Below, one piece after another: positions 34,982-43,668 of a stretch of 64,000 nt of DNA. Below the pieces are notes generated by a model. It searched no databases, was not told the DNA's origin, and was given only the letters and a program-made list of their open reading frames with translations. The translations under genes were made by a program, and so were the position numbers. Within the stretch, counting starts at the first letter, position 1; every line of letters starts with the position of its first letter. Source of the DNA: Flavobacteriaceae bacterium NBU2977 (GTDB taxonomy: Bacteria; Bacteroidota; Bacteroidia; Flavobacteriales; Flavobacteriaceae); contig JAIOUW010000001.1 of NCBI GenBank assembly GCA_019931105.1, positions 1,178,001 to 1,242,000 of the forward strand, in the 5' to 3' direction.

Positions 34982-36603
34982 TTTTTTGCCTCTATCGCCT
35001 CGGCCTCGCCTTGGCTCACAAGAGGGTTGTCAAGCGCTAAGACCCGCTGCAACATCATATCTGCATCGCTTTTTATTTTGGCGTGTACATTGGGCCCGAA
35101 AAGTTGTTGGGCGATCGCCGCCTTTAAATAAAGTTTTATGGCATCCTCATAGTCATAATATTCCATTTTCAATTTCCTTTGGATGCAGTAATCCACAAAT
35201 TTTTCGAAAAGTATATCATCGACGCTAAAATCAGCTATGAACTCTTTCTCAGTATATTGGTCATAACGATTGCGGTCTTCCTCTAAATGTTCGAATATAA
35301 AAAAGGAAATGAAGCCGACACTATCCATACTTTCAACAGCTTCCTCTTCGTTAGTCCCCATCGGAACAAAGACATCGGGAATTATTCCACCTCCTCCATA
35401 GACCACTTTACCTTTCGGTGTGGTAAATTTTAGGGAATCGGCCACCTTAATACTATCGACCGAAACCATCTCACCATTATGATAGCGATCGGTAAACCTT
35501 TTATAATAATCGCGATTGCCCTTGTCGTAAGATTTTTGAATCGAACGGCCCGTCGGGGTATAGTATCTTGACACCGTAAGTCGAACGGCCGAACCATCAC
35601 CCAATTCCATTTCACGCTGTACCAGGCCCTTTCCAAATGACCGTCGGCCAACAATGGTACCTATATCGTTGTCTTGAAGGGCCCCTGCTATAATCTCGCT
35701 GGCCGATGCCGAGCGCTCGTTTATCAGCACGTATACAGGCTTATCTTCAAAATCTCCCTCATCGGTAGCATATATTTTGTCTATTTTGCCCCTTTTGTTT
35801 TTAGTGAACAAAATCAGTTTGCCATCTTCTAAAAACTCATCGGCCATCTGCTCCGCAATGCCAAGGTACCCGCCGGGGTTGTCCCTCAAGTCCAAAGTCA
35901 ATTTTTTGGCCCCTTGTTCTCGCAACTCCCTTAGGGCCGATTTGAACTCCTTGAAAGTCGATTCGGCAAAACGGTTTATCTTGATATAGCCCATATCATC
36001 CGTCAACATATAATAGGCCGTAACACTCTTTATAGGTACTACATCGCGCTTGATATTTACCGTAAAAATACTATCCACACTTTTACGATAGATCTTTAGG
36101 CGAACGTTGGTCCCTTTTCTTCCCTTTAACTTTTGAACCACCGAATCGTTGATGAAATCACGTCCGAAAAGCGTGTCATTGTCAGCCATGAGGATGCGAT
36201 CACCCGGTTTTATGCCCTTTAAGAAACTTGGACCATCCTGTATCGTTCGAATTACGGCTATCGTATCTTTATAAGGATAAAAATTAACGCCTATACCAAC
36301 AAAATCACCTTTCATATTCTCTGAAACCTTTGCCATCTCGCGCTTCGGGATATAGACCGAATGTGGATCGAGCTTTTCAAGAATATTGTTGACGGTAACA
36401 TCGACAATGCTGTCGGTGTCTATTTCATCAACATATTCATAGTCGATATAATCGATCAGGCGATTCAGCTTATCTTTTTTTGAGTTGGTGGTAAACAGTT
36501 TTTCAGGGGTATCGTTGAAATGTAGTTTACCCCCTACGAAAATGCCCAAAGCCAAAACCGCGGAGAGAATAAGGGGCCCTAGGTAAAGATATTTTTTTTT
36601 CAT
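34978..36603 (-). CDS. S41-family C-terminal processing peptidase
   Basis: 541 residues. N-terminal signal-anchor (about 9-26); PDZ domain with GIGVNF and GPSFLKGIKPGDRILMADND at about 102-145; tail-specific protease core with KKLTLDLRDNPGGYL, the catalytic Ser in ERSASASEIIAGAL (Ser300 by alignment with Prc spacing) and the catalytic Lys in GRRSFGKGLVQ (Lys325). The dyad is complete. It acts in the periplasm, where CtpA-like proteases trim or degrade proteins. dCMP deaminase lies 16 bp upstream and HupE/UreJ further on, on the same strand. Confidence 0.94.
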   Translation of the reverse strand: MKKKYLYLGPLILSAVLALGIFVGGKLHFNDTPEKLFTTNSKKDKLNRLIDYIDYEYVDEIDTDSIVDVTVNNILEKLDPHSVYIPKREMAKVSENMKGDFVGIGVNFYPYKDTIAVIRTIQDGPSFLKGIKPGDRILMADNDTLFGRDFINDSVVQKLKGRKGTNVRLKIYRKSVDSIFTVNIKRDVVPIKSVTAYYMLTDDMGYIKINRFAESTFKEFKSALRELREQGAKKLTLDLRDNPGGYLGIAEQMADEFLEDGKLILFTKNKRGKIDKIYATDEGDFEDKPVYVLINERSASASEIIAGALQDNDIGTIVGRRSFGKGLVQREMELGDGSAVRLTVSRYYTPTGRSIQKSYDKGNRDYYKRFTDRYHNGEMVSVDSIKVADSLKFTTPKGKVVYGGGGIIPDVFVPMGTNEEEAVESMDSVGFISFFIFEHLEEDRNRYDQYTEKEFIADFSVDDILFEKFVDYCIQRKLKMEYYDYEDAIKLYLKAAIAQQLFGPNVHAKIKSDADMMLQRVLALDNPLVSQGEAEAIEAKN

Positions 36604-36619
36604 TTTTTGGCTTGTAACA

Positions 36620-37060
36620 CTATTCTACAATGGCTTCGATTACAGGTATGTGTGCCAATTCAACCCCCGCCTTTCTTAAAAATCTTAATCCTGAATCATC
36701 TTTATAAGCGGTTTGATATACTACGCGCTTTATGCCCGATTGATGTATCAACTTGCTGCATTCGCGACATGGTGATAAAGTGATATAAAGCGTCGCTCCT
36801 TCACAAGATTGTGTGGATGAGGCGACTTTCGAGATCGCGTTCGCCTCGGCATGCAAAACATACCATTTGGTATATCCTTCTTCGTCTTCACAAATATTTT
36901 CGAATCCTGTCGGTGTACCATTATAACCATCTGAAATGATCATTCTTTTCTTGACAATGATCGCACCGACCTGACGTCGCCGACAATATGATAATTTGCC
37001 CCACTCCTGGGCCATTCTCAAATAGGCCTTATCGTATTTTTCTTGTTTGTCTCGTTTCAC
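36620..37060 (-). CDS. dCMP deaminase family protein
   Basis: 146 residues, cytidine/dCMP deaminase fold. Zinc ligands and catalytic Glu are in WYVLHAEANAIS and LSPCRECSKLIHQ. GAIIVKKRMIISDGYNGTP is the substrate-binding segment found in dCMP deaminases and ComE-like proteins. Turns dCMP to dUMP for dTTP supply. GTG start. Sixteen bases upstream of the S41 protease; the pair is common in Flavobacteriia. Confidence 0.9.
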   Translation of the reverse strand: MKRDKQEKYDKAYLRMAQEWGKLSYCRRRQVGAIIVKKRMIISDGYNGTPTGFENICEDEEGYTKWYVLHAEANAISKVASSTQSCEGATLYITLSPCRECSKLIHQSGIKRVVYQTAYKDDSGLRFLRKAGVELAHIPVIEAIVE

Positions 37061-37142
37061 ACTTGAACTTGTACAGAATAACGAATTTACCGGTTTTGAA
37101 AGACCCGAACATGATTATATGGTTAATTTTAACATTGGCCTA

Positions 37143-37727
37143 CTACCAGGGGAACGTCTCGATCAACATCGGTATTGTGACAAGTACGACCAAAATCGAG
37201 CCAATGACAACAAAAATCGTTTGCTTGACCTTAAAAATCGTTTGCACGAGATAGGCAAGGGCCAAGATTGAAAGCACAATGATCAATTGCGAGATTTCGA
37301 TACCTGTCGCAAACCCAATGAGTGGGCCCAATTTTTCGTCCTCGCCCGACATGAGCATTTTAAAATAGTTGCTAAACCCGAAACCATGAATAAGGCCAAA
37401 AAATGCGGTCGCGATCAGATGCAACAATATACTCTTGTGCCCATCGGCCGACTTCATATAGATCAGGTTGAAAAGTGCGGTCAATAAAATGGTCAAAGGG
37501 ATAAGAAATTCGATCAGACCAACGTCAATGACAACTACTCCGTAGACCGAAAGGCCCAATGAGAGGCAATGGGTTACCGTAAAAACGGTGGCCAACAACA
37601 ACACCTTTTTCCAACTCTTGAACGTGAAAGGCATGGCCAAGGCCAATAGAAACAGAATATGGTCATAGGCACTAAAATCGAGTACATGGTCAAGGCCAAG
37701 CTTTATATAAAACCAAAAATCTTGCAT
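37143..37727 (-). CDS. HupE/UreJ family membrane protein
   Basis: 194 residues from ATG 37727. About six or seven membrane segments with family marks: FWFYIKLGLDHVLDFSAYDH, FTVTHCLSLGLSVYGV, and FFGLIHGFGFSN, each with a membrane histidine that could ligate nickel or cobalt. HupE/UreJ are low-capacity nickel transporters or carbonic-anhydrase-linked proteins; no hydrogenase or urease gene is nearby, so the substrate is unclear. Same strand as dCMP deaminase, 82 bp upstream. Confidence 0.87.
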   Translation of the reverse strand: MQDFWFYIKLGLDHVLDFSAYDHILFLLALAMPFTFKSWKKVLLLATVFTVTHCLSLGLSVYGVVVIDVGLIEFLIPLTILLTALFNLIYMKSADGHKSILLHLIATAFFGLIHGFGFSNYFKMLMSGEDEKLGPLIGFATGIEISQLIIVLSILALAYLVQTIFKVKQTIFVVIGSILVVLVTIPMLIETFPW

Positions 37728-37773
37728 ATTGTTCAATACTATAACTTATCAGTTTTTGAATATTTTCTATTGA

Positions 37774-38511
37774 TCAGTTGATACCCCTTTCTTTTTGTAG
37801 CTGTTCGTAAGCCTTCTGGACTTCCTTGAATTTTTCTTCGGCACCTTTTTTTATGGCTTCATTTTCGGTATTCACCCGGTCGGGATGATATTTTTTGGCC
37901 ATTTTACGATATGCCTTTTTAATCTCATCGTTCGTTGCCGTCTTTTCGATTTCCAAAATCTTATATGCATTATCAGCAGATTGAACGAACATGGCCATAA
38001 TACTTTCAAAATCGCGCAAAGCCACCCTAAGGTATCCGGCTATTTCACGAATTTTATTTATTTCCGAATCGCTTACATGTCCATCTGCTTGGGCGATACC
38101 AAATAAAAAGTGCAATAATTGTAGCCGAACCTCGTAGCGCGTGCGCTGGTTAAGATATGCACATATTCGCTGTGCCGAAATCTCATGTTTCTTGTTGATT
38201 TCGTTAAAAGTCCTAAAAATGGCATTTGCTTTTTCTTTACCATATGTGCCGACAAAATACTGCTGCACATAATCCATTTCACGTTTACTTACCGATCCAT
38301 CGGCTTTTATGACAATGGAGCAAAGAGATAGAAGGTTTAGCTCAAAGTCCGCGGGACTAACACTTTGCCTTGCAAAGTCACCTAAAATTGTTTGGGGCCT
38401 ACCACCTCTTCCGGTGATGTTATCAATAAAACTTCCGACAAGAAACCCAAAAATAGCCCCAGGAAAACGGTATAGCGAATACCCTAATATGGCAGCCAAC
38501 CACTTGATCAT
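37774..38511 (-). CDS. DjlA-like protein: TerB domain plus J domain
   Basis: 245 residues from ATG 38511. An N-terminal membrane stretch ([27 protein letters not shown] in parts, about 2-28), a TerB-like helical domain ([16 protein letters not shown] ... [16 protein letters not shown], two acidic D-G repeats, about 75-165), and a C-terminal J domain (about 178-243) with YHPDR, the HPD motif that stimulates DnaK. Membrane-bound co-chaperone of the DjlA type; role not established here. Confidence 0.85.
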   Translation of the reverse strand: MIKWLAAILGYSLYRFPGAIFGFLVGSFIDNITGRGGRPQTILGDFARQSVSPADFELNLLSLCSIVIKADGSVSKREMDYVQQYFVGTYGKEKANAIFRTFNEINKKHEISAQRICAYLNQRTRYEVRLQLLHFLFGIAQADGHVSDSEINKIREIAGYLRVALRDFESIMAMFVQSADNAYKILEIEKTATNDEIKKAYRKMAKKYHPDRVNTENEAIKKGAEEKFKEVQKAYEQLQKERGIN

Positions 38512-38620
38512 GTGTCTTTTATTTTCACCAAAGATAAGCACCCATCGATTGCCCTACAAGCAACAGGGCGATAACCTCAACGAAACGTTAAGGTCTTTAT
38601 ATAAAATGCGACAAAACCCG

Positions 38621-38628
38621 TATCTTTG
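38621..38628 (+). promoter_or_regulatory. Candidate -7 box of the bacilliredoxin gene
   Basis: TATCTTTG matches TAnnTTTG and lies 23 bp before ATG 38651. No good TTG at -33, so the match is half-supported. Confidence 0.4.
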
Positions 38629-38650
38629 AAATCCATTAAATCATAAGTTT

Positions 38651-39061
38651 ATGTATCCTGCAGAATTAGTAAAACCGATGAGAGATGACTTGGCCATGGC
38701 CGGGTTTGAAGAATTATATACGGCCGAAGCGGTCGAAAAAGCCATTAATAGTGAAGGAACAACCTTGGTCGTGGTGAATTCGGTCTGTGGCTGTGCTGCG
38801 GCCAATGCCAGACCGGCCGCTAAAATGAGCTTGATGAACGATAAAAAACCTGACCATATCGTTACCGTTTTTGCCGGCGTCGATACCGAAGCGGTAGATG
38901 CGGCGCGTAATTTGATGGTCCCGTTTCCGCCCTCTTCGCCAAGTATGGCTCTGTTCAAAAACGGAGAACTCGTGCATATGATCGAGCGTCACCATATCGA
39001 GGGAAGGCCCGCCGAGATCATCGCCGAAAACCTGACCGAAGCCTACAACGAGTTCTGTTAG
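38651..39061 (+). CDS. BrxA/BrxB family bacilliredoxin
   Basis: 136 residues of the YphP/YqiW family. The redox motif CGC is at residues 46-48 (VVNSVCGCAAANARP), and the thioredoxin-like fold continues through AGVDTEAVDAARNLM and PPSSPSMALFKNGELVHMIE. Bacilliredoxins remove bacillithiol from proteins; Bacteroidota members probably have a related disulfide role, and several of these organisms make bacillithiol. Single gene with its own promoter and a terminator. Confidence 0.92.
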   Translation: MYPAELVKPMRDDLAMAGFEELYTAEAVEKAINSEGTTLVVVNSVCGCAAANARPAAKMSLMNDKKPDHIVTVFAGVDTEAVDAARNLMVPFPPSSPSMALFKNGELVHMIERHHIEGRPAEIIAENLTEAYNEFC

Positions 39062-39104
39062 GCCACTAAATTGCCTCTTGGTACCAAGGGTAGAAAAGAA
39101 TCTA

Positions 39105-39134
39105 AAAAAACCGTTCTTAATTGAGCGGTTTTTT
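39105..39134 (+). terminator. Intrinsic terminator of the bacilliredoxin gene
   Basis: Arms AAAAAACCGTTC (39105-39116) and GAGCGGTTTTTT (39123-39134), one G-U pair, six-base loop, U-rich 3' arm. It covers the in-frame TTG at 39121 and so rules that out as the start of plsC. Confidence 0.85.
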
Positions 39135-39150
39135 ACTTTTGTATATCCCT

Positions 39151-39888
39151 ATGCAAAAATTGCTCGCATATCCTTTGTCCTTCATCTACCTGATCTTGTT
39201 CGGGCTTACCTTAGTAGTATTTCACCCGATACAATGGATATGTCTCAATCTATTTGGGTACGATGCCCATCAAAAGAGTGTCGCATTGCTCAATCTATGT
39301 TTGTTACGGTGCACCCATGCTTTGGGCACTACATATTCCTTTAAGAATTCACAAAATATTCCTGAAGACCGGCCACTCATTATCGTACCGAACCACCAAA
39401 GTATGCACGATATTCCGCCGATTATCTGGTATATGCGCAAATACCATCCGAAATTCGTGAGCAAGATCGAGTTGGGCAAGGGTATCCCCAGTGTCTCGTT
39501 CAACCTAAGGCATGGCGGCTCTGTTCTAATTGACCGTAAAGACAGCAGACAGGCGTTGACCGAAATAGCCAAGTTGGGCAAGTATATCGAAAAGTATAAG
39601 CGCAGTGCCGTTATATTTCCGGAAGGTACGCGAAGCCGTACGGGACAGACAAAAAAGTTTCAACCGATGGGACTCAAAATATTGATGAAAAATTGCCCTT
39701 CAGCACTCGTCGTGCCAATTAGCATCAACAACTCATGGAAAATGTTGAAATACGGAAAATTCCCTAACGGCATCGGCAATCATTTGACCTTTGTGGTGCA
39801 CGAACCCATCGAAATTTCGGATAATCTGGATGATATGGTCGCACTTACCGAACGTGCCGTAAATTCAGGAATACAGATCGACCCATGA
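39151..39888 (+). CDS. plsC: 1-acyl-sn-glycerol-3-phosphate acyltransferase
   Basis: 245 residues from ATG 39151. Acylates lysophosphatidate in phospholipid synthesis. Has a membrane segment at the start (LAYPLSFIYLILFGLTLVVF), the catalytic PNHQSMHDIPP (HX4D: His then Asp), the substrate block FPEGTRSR, and VVPISIN. Length normal. The stop overlaps the HD-hydrolase start (ATGA), so the two are coupled. Start chosen because the upstream TTG lies in the preceding terminator. Confidence 0.9.
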   Translation: MQKLLAYPLSFIYLILFGLTLVVFHPIQWICLNLFGYDAHQKSVALLNLCLLRCTHALGTTYSFKNSQNIPEDRPLIIVPNHQSMHDIPPIIWYMRKYHPKFVSKIELGKGIPSVSFNLRHGGSVLIDRKDSRQALTEIAKLGKYIEKYKRSAVIFPEGTRSRTGQTKKFQPMGLKILMKNCPSALVVPISINNSWKMLKYGKFPNGIGNHLTFVVHEPIEISDNLDDMVALTERAVNSGIQIDP

Positions 39889-40544
39889 CCGATACCGAAC
39901 TTGTCGAAGAAACCATCACGTTTGTACAAGAAACATTGCAGGGCGCTGAAGGGGGTCATGATTGGTTCCACATTCAGCGCGTCTTCAGAAACGCACTTTT
40001 AATCGCAAAAGACGAAAAGGTTGATATCACCACGATTAGCTTAGCGGCCCTATTACACGATATCGCCGATGCTAAATTTTATGATGGGGATGAAACGATC
40101 GGACCTAAAATCGCAGGGGATTTTCTCAAATCCCTTCCCTTGGATACAGAAAAGGTGGATCATGTGGTAAAGATTATCGAGAACATATCGTTTAAAAACA
40201 GTTTGGACGGGGGGTCGAAAACCCGTTTTAATTCATTGGAACTACAAGTGGTTCAAGATGCCGATCGGCTTGACGCCATCGGAGCCATCGGAATAGCCCG
40301 GGCTTTTAATTACGGAGGCTTCAAGAACAGGCAAATATATAACCCTGAAATCGCCCCGAATTTGGCCATGGAAAAAGAGGAATACAAAAAGTCAAACGCA
40401 CCCACAATAAACCATTTCTACGAAAAATTGCTATTGCTCAAGGATAAAATGAATACCAAAACCGGAAAAAAACTGGCATTGGAACGACACCGGTTCATGC
40501 TCGATTACCTTGAACAATTTTATAAAGAGTGGGAAGCCGATTGA
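39885..40544 (+). CDS. HD-domain phosphohydrolase
   Basis: 219 residues, cytoplasmic. HD metal site: GGHDWFHIQRV (His and first Asp context), ALLHDIADAKF (central HD), and VQDADRLDAIGAIGIARAF (late Asp). This matches the YedJ/YpgQ type of HD hydrolases that act on nucleotides. Overlaps plsC by four bases. Convergent with the sigma-factor gene 19 bp later. No partner suggests a specific substrate. Confidence 0.88.
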   Translation: MTDTELVEETITFVQETLQGAEGGHDWFHIQRVFRNALLIAKDEKVDITTISLAALLHDIADAKFYDGDETIGPKIAGDFLKSLPLDTEKVDHVVKIIENISFKNSLDGGSKTRFNSLELQVVQDADRLDAIGAIGIARAFNYGGFKNRQIYNPEIAPNLAMEKEEYKKSNAPTINHFYEKLLLLKDKMNTKTGKKLALERHRFMLDYLEQFYKEWEAD

Positions 40545-40563
40545 TCAAGGGAGGAACAGATAA

Positions 40564-41823
40564 TCATTCTCTCGATTCAAGGAGTGTCAATTTCTTTTTC
40601 AAATGCTGCCTTTCAAGCTCATTACCGGTCGATTCAATAGCTCTTTTCAATGTTATTATTGCTTTGCCCCAATCTTCCAAATCACTCAAAAGTTCTGATT
40701 TTATAGCATAAAACAGGGTATTGTCAATAAAGTGAGGACTCTGTTCAAAGATCTGAAGTTCTTGCATCGCTTTTTCCGCACCATGTACTTTATGAAAAGG
40801 AACAATTCTGTTCAATTGCACGATCGGGGAATATTGTCTTTGCAATTGCAGGTCGTATAAAGCCAAAATACCTTTCCAATCGGTATCGGAAAACTTTTTT
40901 GCGATACAATGGTAGTATGAAACCGTAGCTTGCAAATGATAGTCGGAGAAGGTTGAAGCCACACTTGCCCTTTCCATCTGTCGAATACCGTTATTTATCA
41001 TTTCGGCATTATACAATCGTCGATCTTGATTTTCAAGATCTACCATTTCTCCTTGGGCATCGATCCGGGCATCGAACCTTGCGGTATGAAAACACATTAG
41101 TGCCATCAATGCATGTACTTCCGGGAGTTTACAGTATTTGTTCCTTGTCAGCAATTGAGCCAGCCGAATGGCCTCTATGCAAAAATCCTTTTTTATCATG
41201 GTTGTTCCCGAACTGGCGGCATATCCCTCGGAAAACAATAAATATATGACCTTAAGAACGATATTCAGTCTTGACTTTAAGCCAAGTTCTATGGGTGTAT
41301 CAAGGGTTTTTACATTTTCTTTCAGCCTTTTTTTGGCCCTAGTGAACGACTTGGCCACCGTTTCTTCTTTTTTTAGCATCGCCTTTGCAATCTCGGCATT
41401 TCCAAAACCAGCTATCAACTTTAGGCTCAATATAATCTGATATTCGGGCGATAGGGAAGGATGACAACAGGCAAATATCATCTTCAATTGACTGTCATTG
41501 ATTATTTCTTCAAGCTCAATTTCTTTGGGAATCGATACGGTTTTGTTCAAAAGTTGTTCAAAATCGGTATCTACCACTTTTTTATCCTTGCGAAGCCTAT
41601 CGATCAATTGATTGTTCGCAACCCTGAGCAGCCAGGCCGTTGGATTTTGTGGAGCTCCATTATAACCCCATACCTGCATGGCTTTGATCAGGGCATCTTG
41701 TACGGCATCCTCGATTCTTTCAAGGTGGATTGGACCAAATTTATGGGTAAGCAACGAAATTATCTTGCCATACTCATGTCTAAATACATATTCTACCAAT
41801 GTTTCTTTCTCGGCGTTCTGCAT
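40564..41823 (-). CDS. ECF sigma factor, ECF42 type
   Basis: 419 residues. Sigma-2 and sigma-4 regions fill about 1-180: EDAVQDALIKAMQVWG, PTAWLLRVANNQLIDRLRK, then YQIILSLKLIAGFGNAEIAKAM for region 4. The following 230 residues form a helical, TPR-like extension, which is what distinguishes ECF42 factors and is needed for their activity. The gene follows the DGPF protein, as is standard for this group, but a terminator-like hairpin sits between them. No anti-sigma gene. Targets unknown beyond the DGPF gene. Confidence 0.88.
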   Translation of the reverse strand: MQNAEKETLVEYVFRHEYGKIISLLTHKFGPIHLERIEDAVQDALIKAMQVWGYNGAPQNPTAWLLRVANNQLIDRLRKDKKVVDTDFEQLLNKTVSIPKEIELEEIINDSQLKMIFACCHPSLSPEYQIILSLKLIAGFGNAEIAKAMLKKEETVAKSFTRAKKRLKENVKTLDTPIELGLKSRLNIVLKVIYLLFSEGYAASSGTTMIKKDFCIEAIRLAQLLTRNKYCKLPEVHALMALMCFHTARFDARIDAQGEMVDLENQDRRLYNAEMINNGIRQMERASVASTFSDYHLQATVSYYHCIAKKFSDTDWKGILALYDLQLQRQYSPIVQLNRIVPFHKVHGAEKAMQELQIFEQSPHFIDNTLFYAIKSELLSDLEDWGKAIITLKRAIESTGNELERQHLKKKLTLLESRE

Positions 41824-41836
41824 GTTATAAAATTAA

Positions 41837-41862
41837 AAAGTCCGATTGTGATATCGGACTTT
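41837..41862 (-). terminator. Hairpin with T-run between the DGPF gene and the sigma gene
   Basis: On the minus strand AAAGTCCGAT, six-base loop, ATCGGACTTT, then TTAATTTT. Ten perfect pairs. The run ends about a dozen bases before the sigma ATG at 41823, so it would cut or lower sigma transcription from the upstream promoter. Confidence 0.65.
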
Positions 41863-41882
41863 CAATCGTTTTAATCGACCGG

Positions 41883-42230
41883 TTACATATTCATAGACAT
41901 GATTTCTCTTACCTCAACATTACCTCCATGCTCGAATATTGGGCAGCCTTTTGAAATCTCAACGGCCTCGTCCAATCCATCCGCCGAGACGATCAAATAT
42001 CCGCCTACGACCTCGGCTCCTTCCGCAAATGGGCCATCTGTTATAACTTCTCCTGCATTTTCTACCACTTTGCCATCTCCAGACAATGGCAGCCCGTCTA
42101 CCAATTTGCCTTTTTCTTTCAGTCCTCCCATCCATGCACCCCATTTCTTCATGTGTGCTTCTACCACTTCAGGTGCTGCCTGTTTCCAATCTGGATCGCC
42201 ACCTCTAAATAAATACAAAAAATTGCTCAT
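41883..42230 (-). CDS. DGPF (YciI-like) protein, partner of the ECF42 sigma factor
   Basis: 115 residues with the YCII-related fold. It contains the signature DGPFAEG after VITD, which names the DGPF family, then VVGGYLIVSADGLDEA. The family is small, soluble and probably enzymatic but uncharacterised. It directly precedes the ECF42 sigma gene on the same strand, the conserved pairing. An ECF-like promoter lies 30 bp upstream of its ATG. Confidence 0.9.
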   Translation of the reverse strand: MSNFLYLFRGGDPDWKQAAPEVVEAHMKKWGAWMGGLKEKGKLVDGLPLSGDGKVVENAGEVITDGPFAEGAEVVGGYLIVSADGLDEAVEISKGCPIFEHGGNVEVREIMSMNM

Positions 42231-42259
42231 AATTATGTTTTTTAAAAGTTCACCTTAAA

Positions 42260-42286
42260 GACGTATTTCGAATTGCCAATTGGACA
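42260..42286 (-). promoter_or_regulatory. Candidate ECF42 promoter of the DGPF gene
   Basis: On the minus strand TGTCCA (42286-42281), a 17-bp spacer, then CGTC (42263-42260), 29 nt before ATG 42230. The -35 element differs at one base from the TGTCGA reported for ECF42 factors, and CGTC is a standard ECF -10. This fits autoregulation. Confidence 0.45.
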
Positions 42287-42302
42287 ATTTTCGCAATTTA
42301 AT

Positions 42303-43376
42303 TTAAAACAATCGCATTTGGCCATCTTTGAATTGCTCGTGCAGTTCGGTATTCAGTTTAGGAAAAGAGCTGTCCTTAAAATAAGTATGTTTCGCCAATC
42401 GCATCAAATCATGTATCTGGGCGGCAATCTTACCCTCTCCGCGACTTCGAAGACCGAAGCGGCTATCGTTCAGATTTCCGTTATGGCAAGATCTGATCTG
42501 ACCCAATACTTTATCGGCACGATCTGGAAGTGTTTTTTTAATCCAATCCGTAAAGATTGTACCTATCGCCCCGTTGAGCCTGACTACCGTGAAGGCGATG
42601 GACAACGCTCCATTTTCTGAAGCCGCCTTGGCCAATTTCATAATCTCATGACTGTTGATACCCGGTATGATAGGGGCCAACATGACATTTACCGGAATCT
42701 TGTTTTCTGAAAGCATACGAACGGTCTGCAATCGCTTTTTGATCGAGGCCGTTCTCGGCTCAAGAATTCGCCGGGTATCTTCCGATAATGAAGTCACCGA
42801 AACGTTCACCGCGACCAGACCATCTTTTTGAAGTGCCTTCAAAAGGTCCAGATCTCTAAGAATCAACGCATTCTTAGTAATAATACCGACCGGGTGCCTA
42901 TACTTTAAGAATACCTCTAAACAACCTCTCGTTATCTTGAACCGCTTCTCGGCAGGTTGGTAGCAATCCGTATTTCCTGACAGGACAATTGTCTCAGCCT
43001 TCCAATTTTTGTGCTTCAATTTGGCCTCCAACAATTGAGGCGCGCTTTTTTTTATCAAGATTTTACTTTCGAAGTCCAATCCGGGCCCATAGCCCCAATA
43101 TTCGTGGGTGTTTCGTGCATAACAATACACACAGCCGTGTTCACAGCCCTGATAGGGATTCATGGAATGCATCATACCAACATCAGGACTCGTGACCTTG
43201 TTTACTATGGTTTTTGGAAATATGGGGATATACTGCGTCTTGTTCTTACCTGCTTCTTCGCCCTCGATCCTACAGAATTCCAAAAAATCATCCCGCATCT
43301 CGTGAAGGTGCGCTTCAAATCGGTTATGTACTTTTTGTTGGGCACCTCTTCCTTTGAGGTATTCGTTGTTTTTCAA
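42303..43376 (-). CDS. PA0069-family radical SAM protein
   Basis: 357 residues from TTG 43376. The radical SAM cluster motif is CEHGCVYCYARNT (CxxxCxxC), preceded by MNPYQGC; SGNTDCYQPAEKR and VNVSVTSLSEDTRRILEPR are typical of this SPL-like family. Function unknown; members are near DNA repair or photolyase genes in some genomes. The start is fixed by stops just upstream and by KGRGAQ at the N-terminus, where family members begin. A perfect inverted repeat begins 3 bp upstream of the start codon. Not an anaerobic sulfatase maturase. Confidence 0.88.
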   Translation of the reverse strand: MKNNEYLKGRGAQQKVHNRFEAHLHEMRDDFLEFCRIEGEEAGKNKTQYIPIFPKTIVNKVTSPDVGMMHSMNPYQGCEHGCVYCYARNTHEYWGYGPGLDFESKILIKKSAPQLLEAKLKHKNWKAETIVLSGNTDCYQPAEKRFKITRGCLEVFLKYRHPVGIITKNALILRDLDLLKALQKDGLVAVNVSVTSLSEDTRRILEPRTASIKKRLQTVRMLSENKIPVNVMLAPIIPGINSHEIMKLAKAASENGALSIAFTVVRLNGAIGTIFTDWIKKTLPDRADKVLGQIRSCHNGNLNDSRFGLRSRGEGKIAAQIHDLMRLAKHTYFKDSSFPKLNTELHEQFKDGQMRLF

Positions 43377-43378
43377 TT

Positions 43379-43416
43379 ACTAGGATTTATTCCAAATTTA
43401 TGGAATAAATCCTAGT
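43379..43416. promoter_or_regulatory. Perfect 16-bp inverted repeat at the start of the radical SAM gene
   Basis: Arms ACTAGGATTTATTCCA (43379-43394) and TGGAATAAATCCTAGT (43401-43416) with a six-base centre. It ends two bases before the TTG start on the minus strand, so in RNA it would be a hairpin directly against the initiation site; in DNA it could be an operator. Confidence 0.6.
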
Positions 43417-43500
43417 ATTAGGTAATTTGCCATTTAAAGTTTTCATCTTAAATAATCGGTTTATGGCGATTGTAAGTTACCGTCTGTCATGCGTTTGACA

Positions 43501-43512
43501 GACCGATCGGTC
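43501..43512. promoter_or_regulatory. TetR-like operator palindrome, site 1
   Basis: GACCGATCGGTC is a perfect 12-bp palindrome, extended by a flanking GG. It resembles TetR/AcrR operators with GACC/GGTC half-sites. It shares ACC.ATCGGTCGG with site 2. Confidence 0.5.
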
Positions 43513-43623
43513 GGGTAACCCCGTCACTGAGCTGAATTAACAATCATTACTGCATTTTATCGAAGGCATGCCGAACTTTATCGGTCATTGACGCTGACAT
43601 CCATGAAGACTTCTGGCACCCCA

Positions 43624-43639
43624 CCGACCTATCGGTCGG
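43624..43639. promoter_or_regulatory. TetR-like operator palindrome, site 2
   Basis: CCGACC and GGTCGG (43624-43629, 43634-43639) around TATC, a 16-bp inverted repeat close to site 1, 29 bp before the end of the next minus-strand gene. A half-site ATCGGTCA also lies at about 43580. Confidence 0.45.
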
Positions 43640-43668
43640 AAGTTCGAATTTTGAAGAAAAGTGAAAGC

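Noticed and set aside
42303-43376. Radical SAM protein as the sulfatase maturase
   Set aside because: It has a single CxxxCxxC cluster in a PA0069/SPL-like context and lacks the extra cysteine clusters of anSME.
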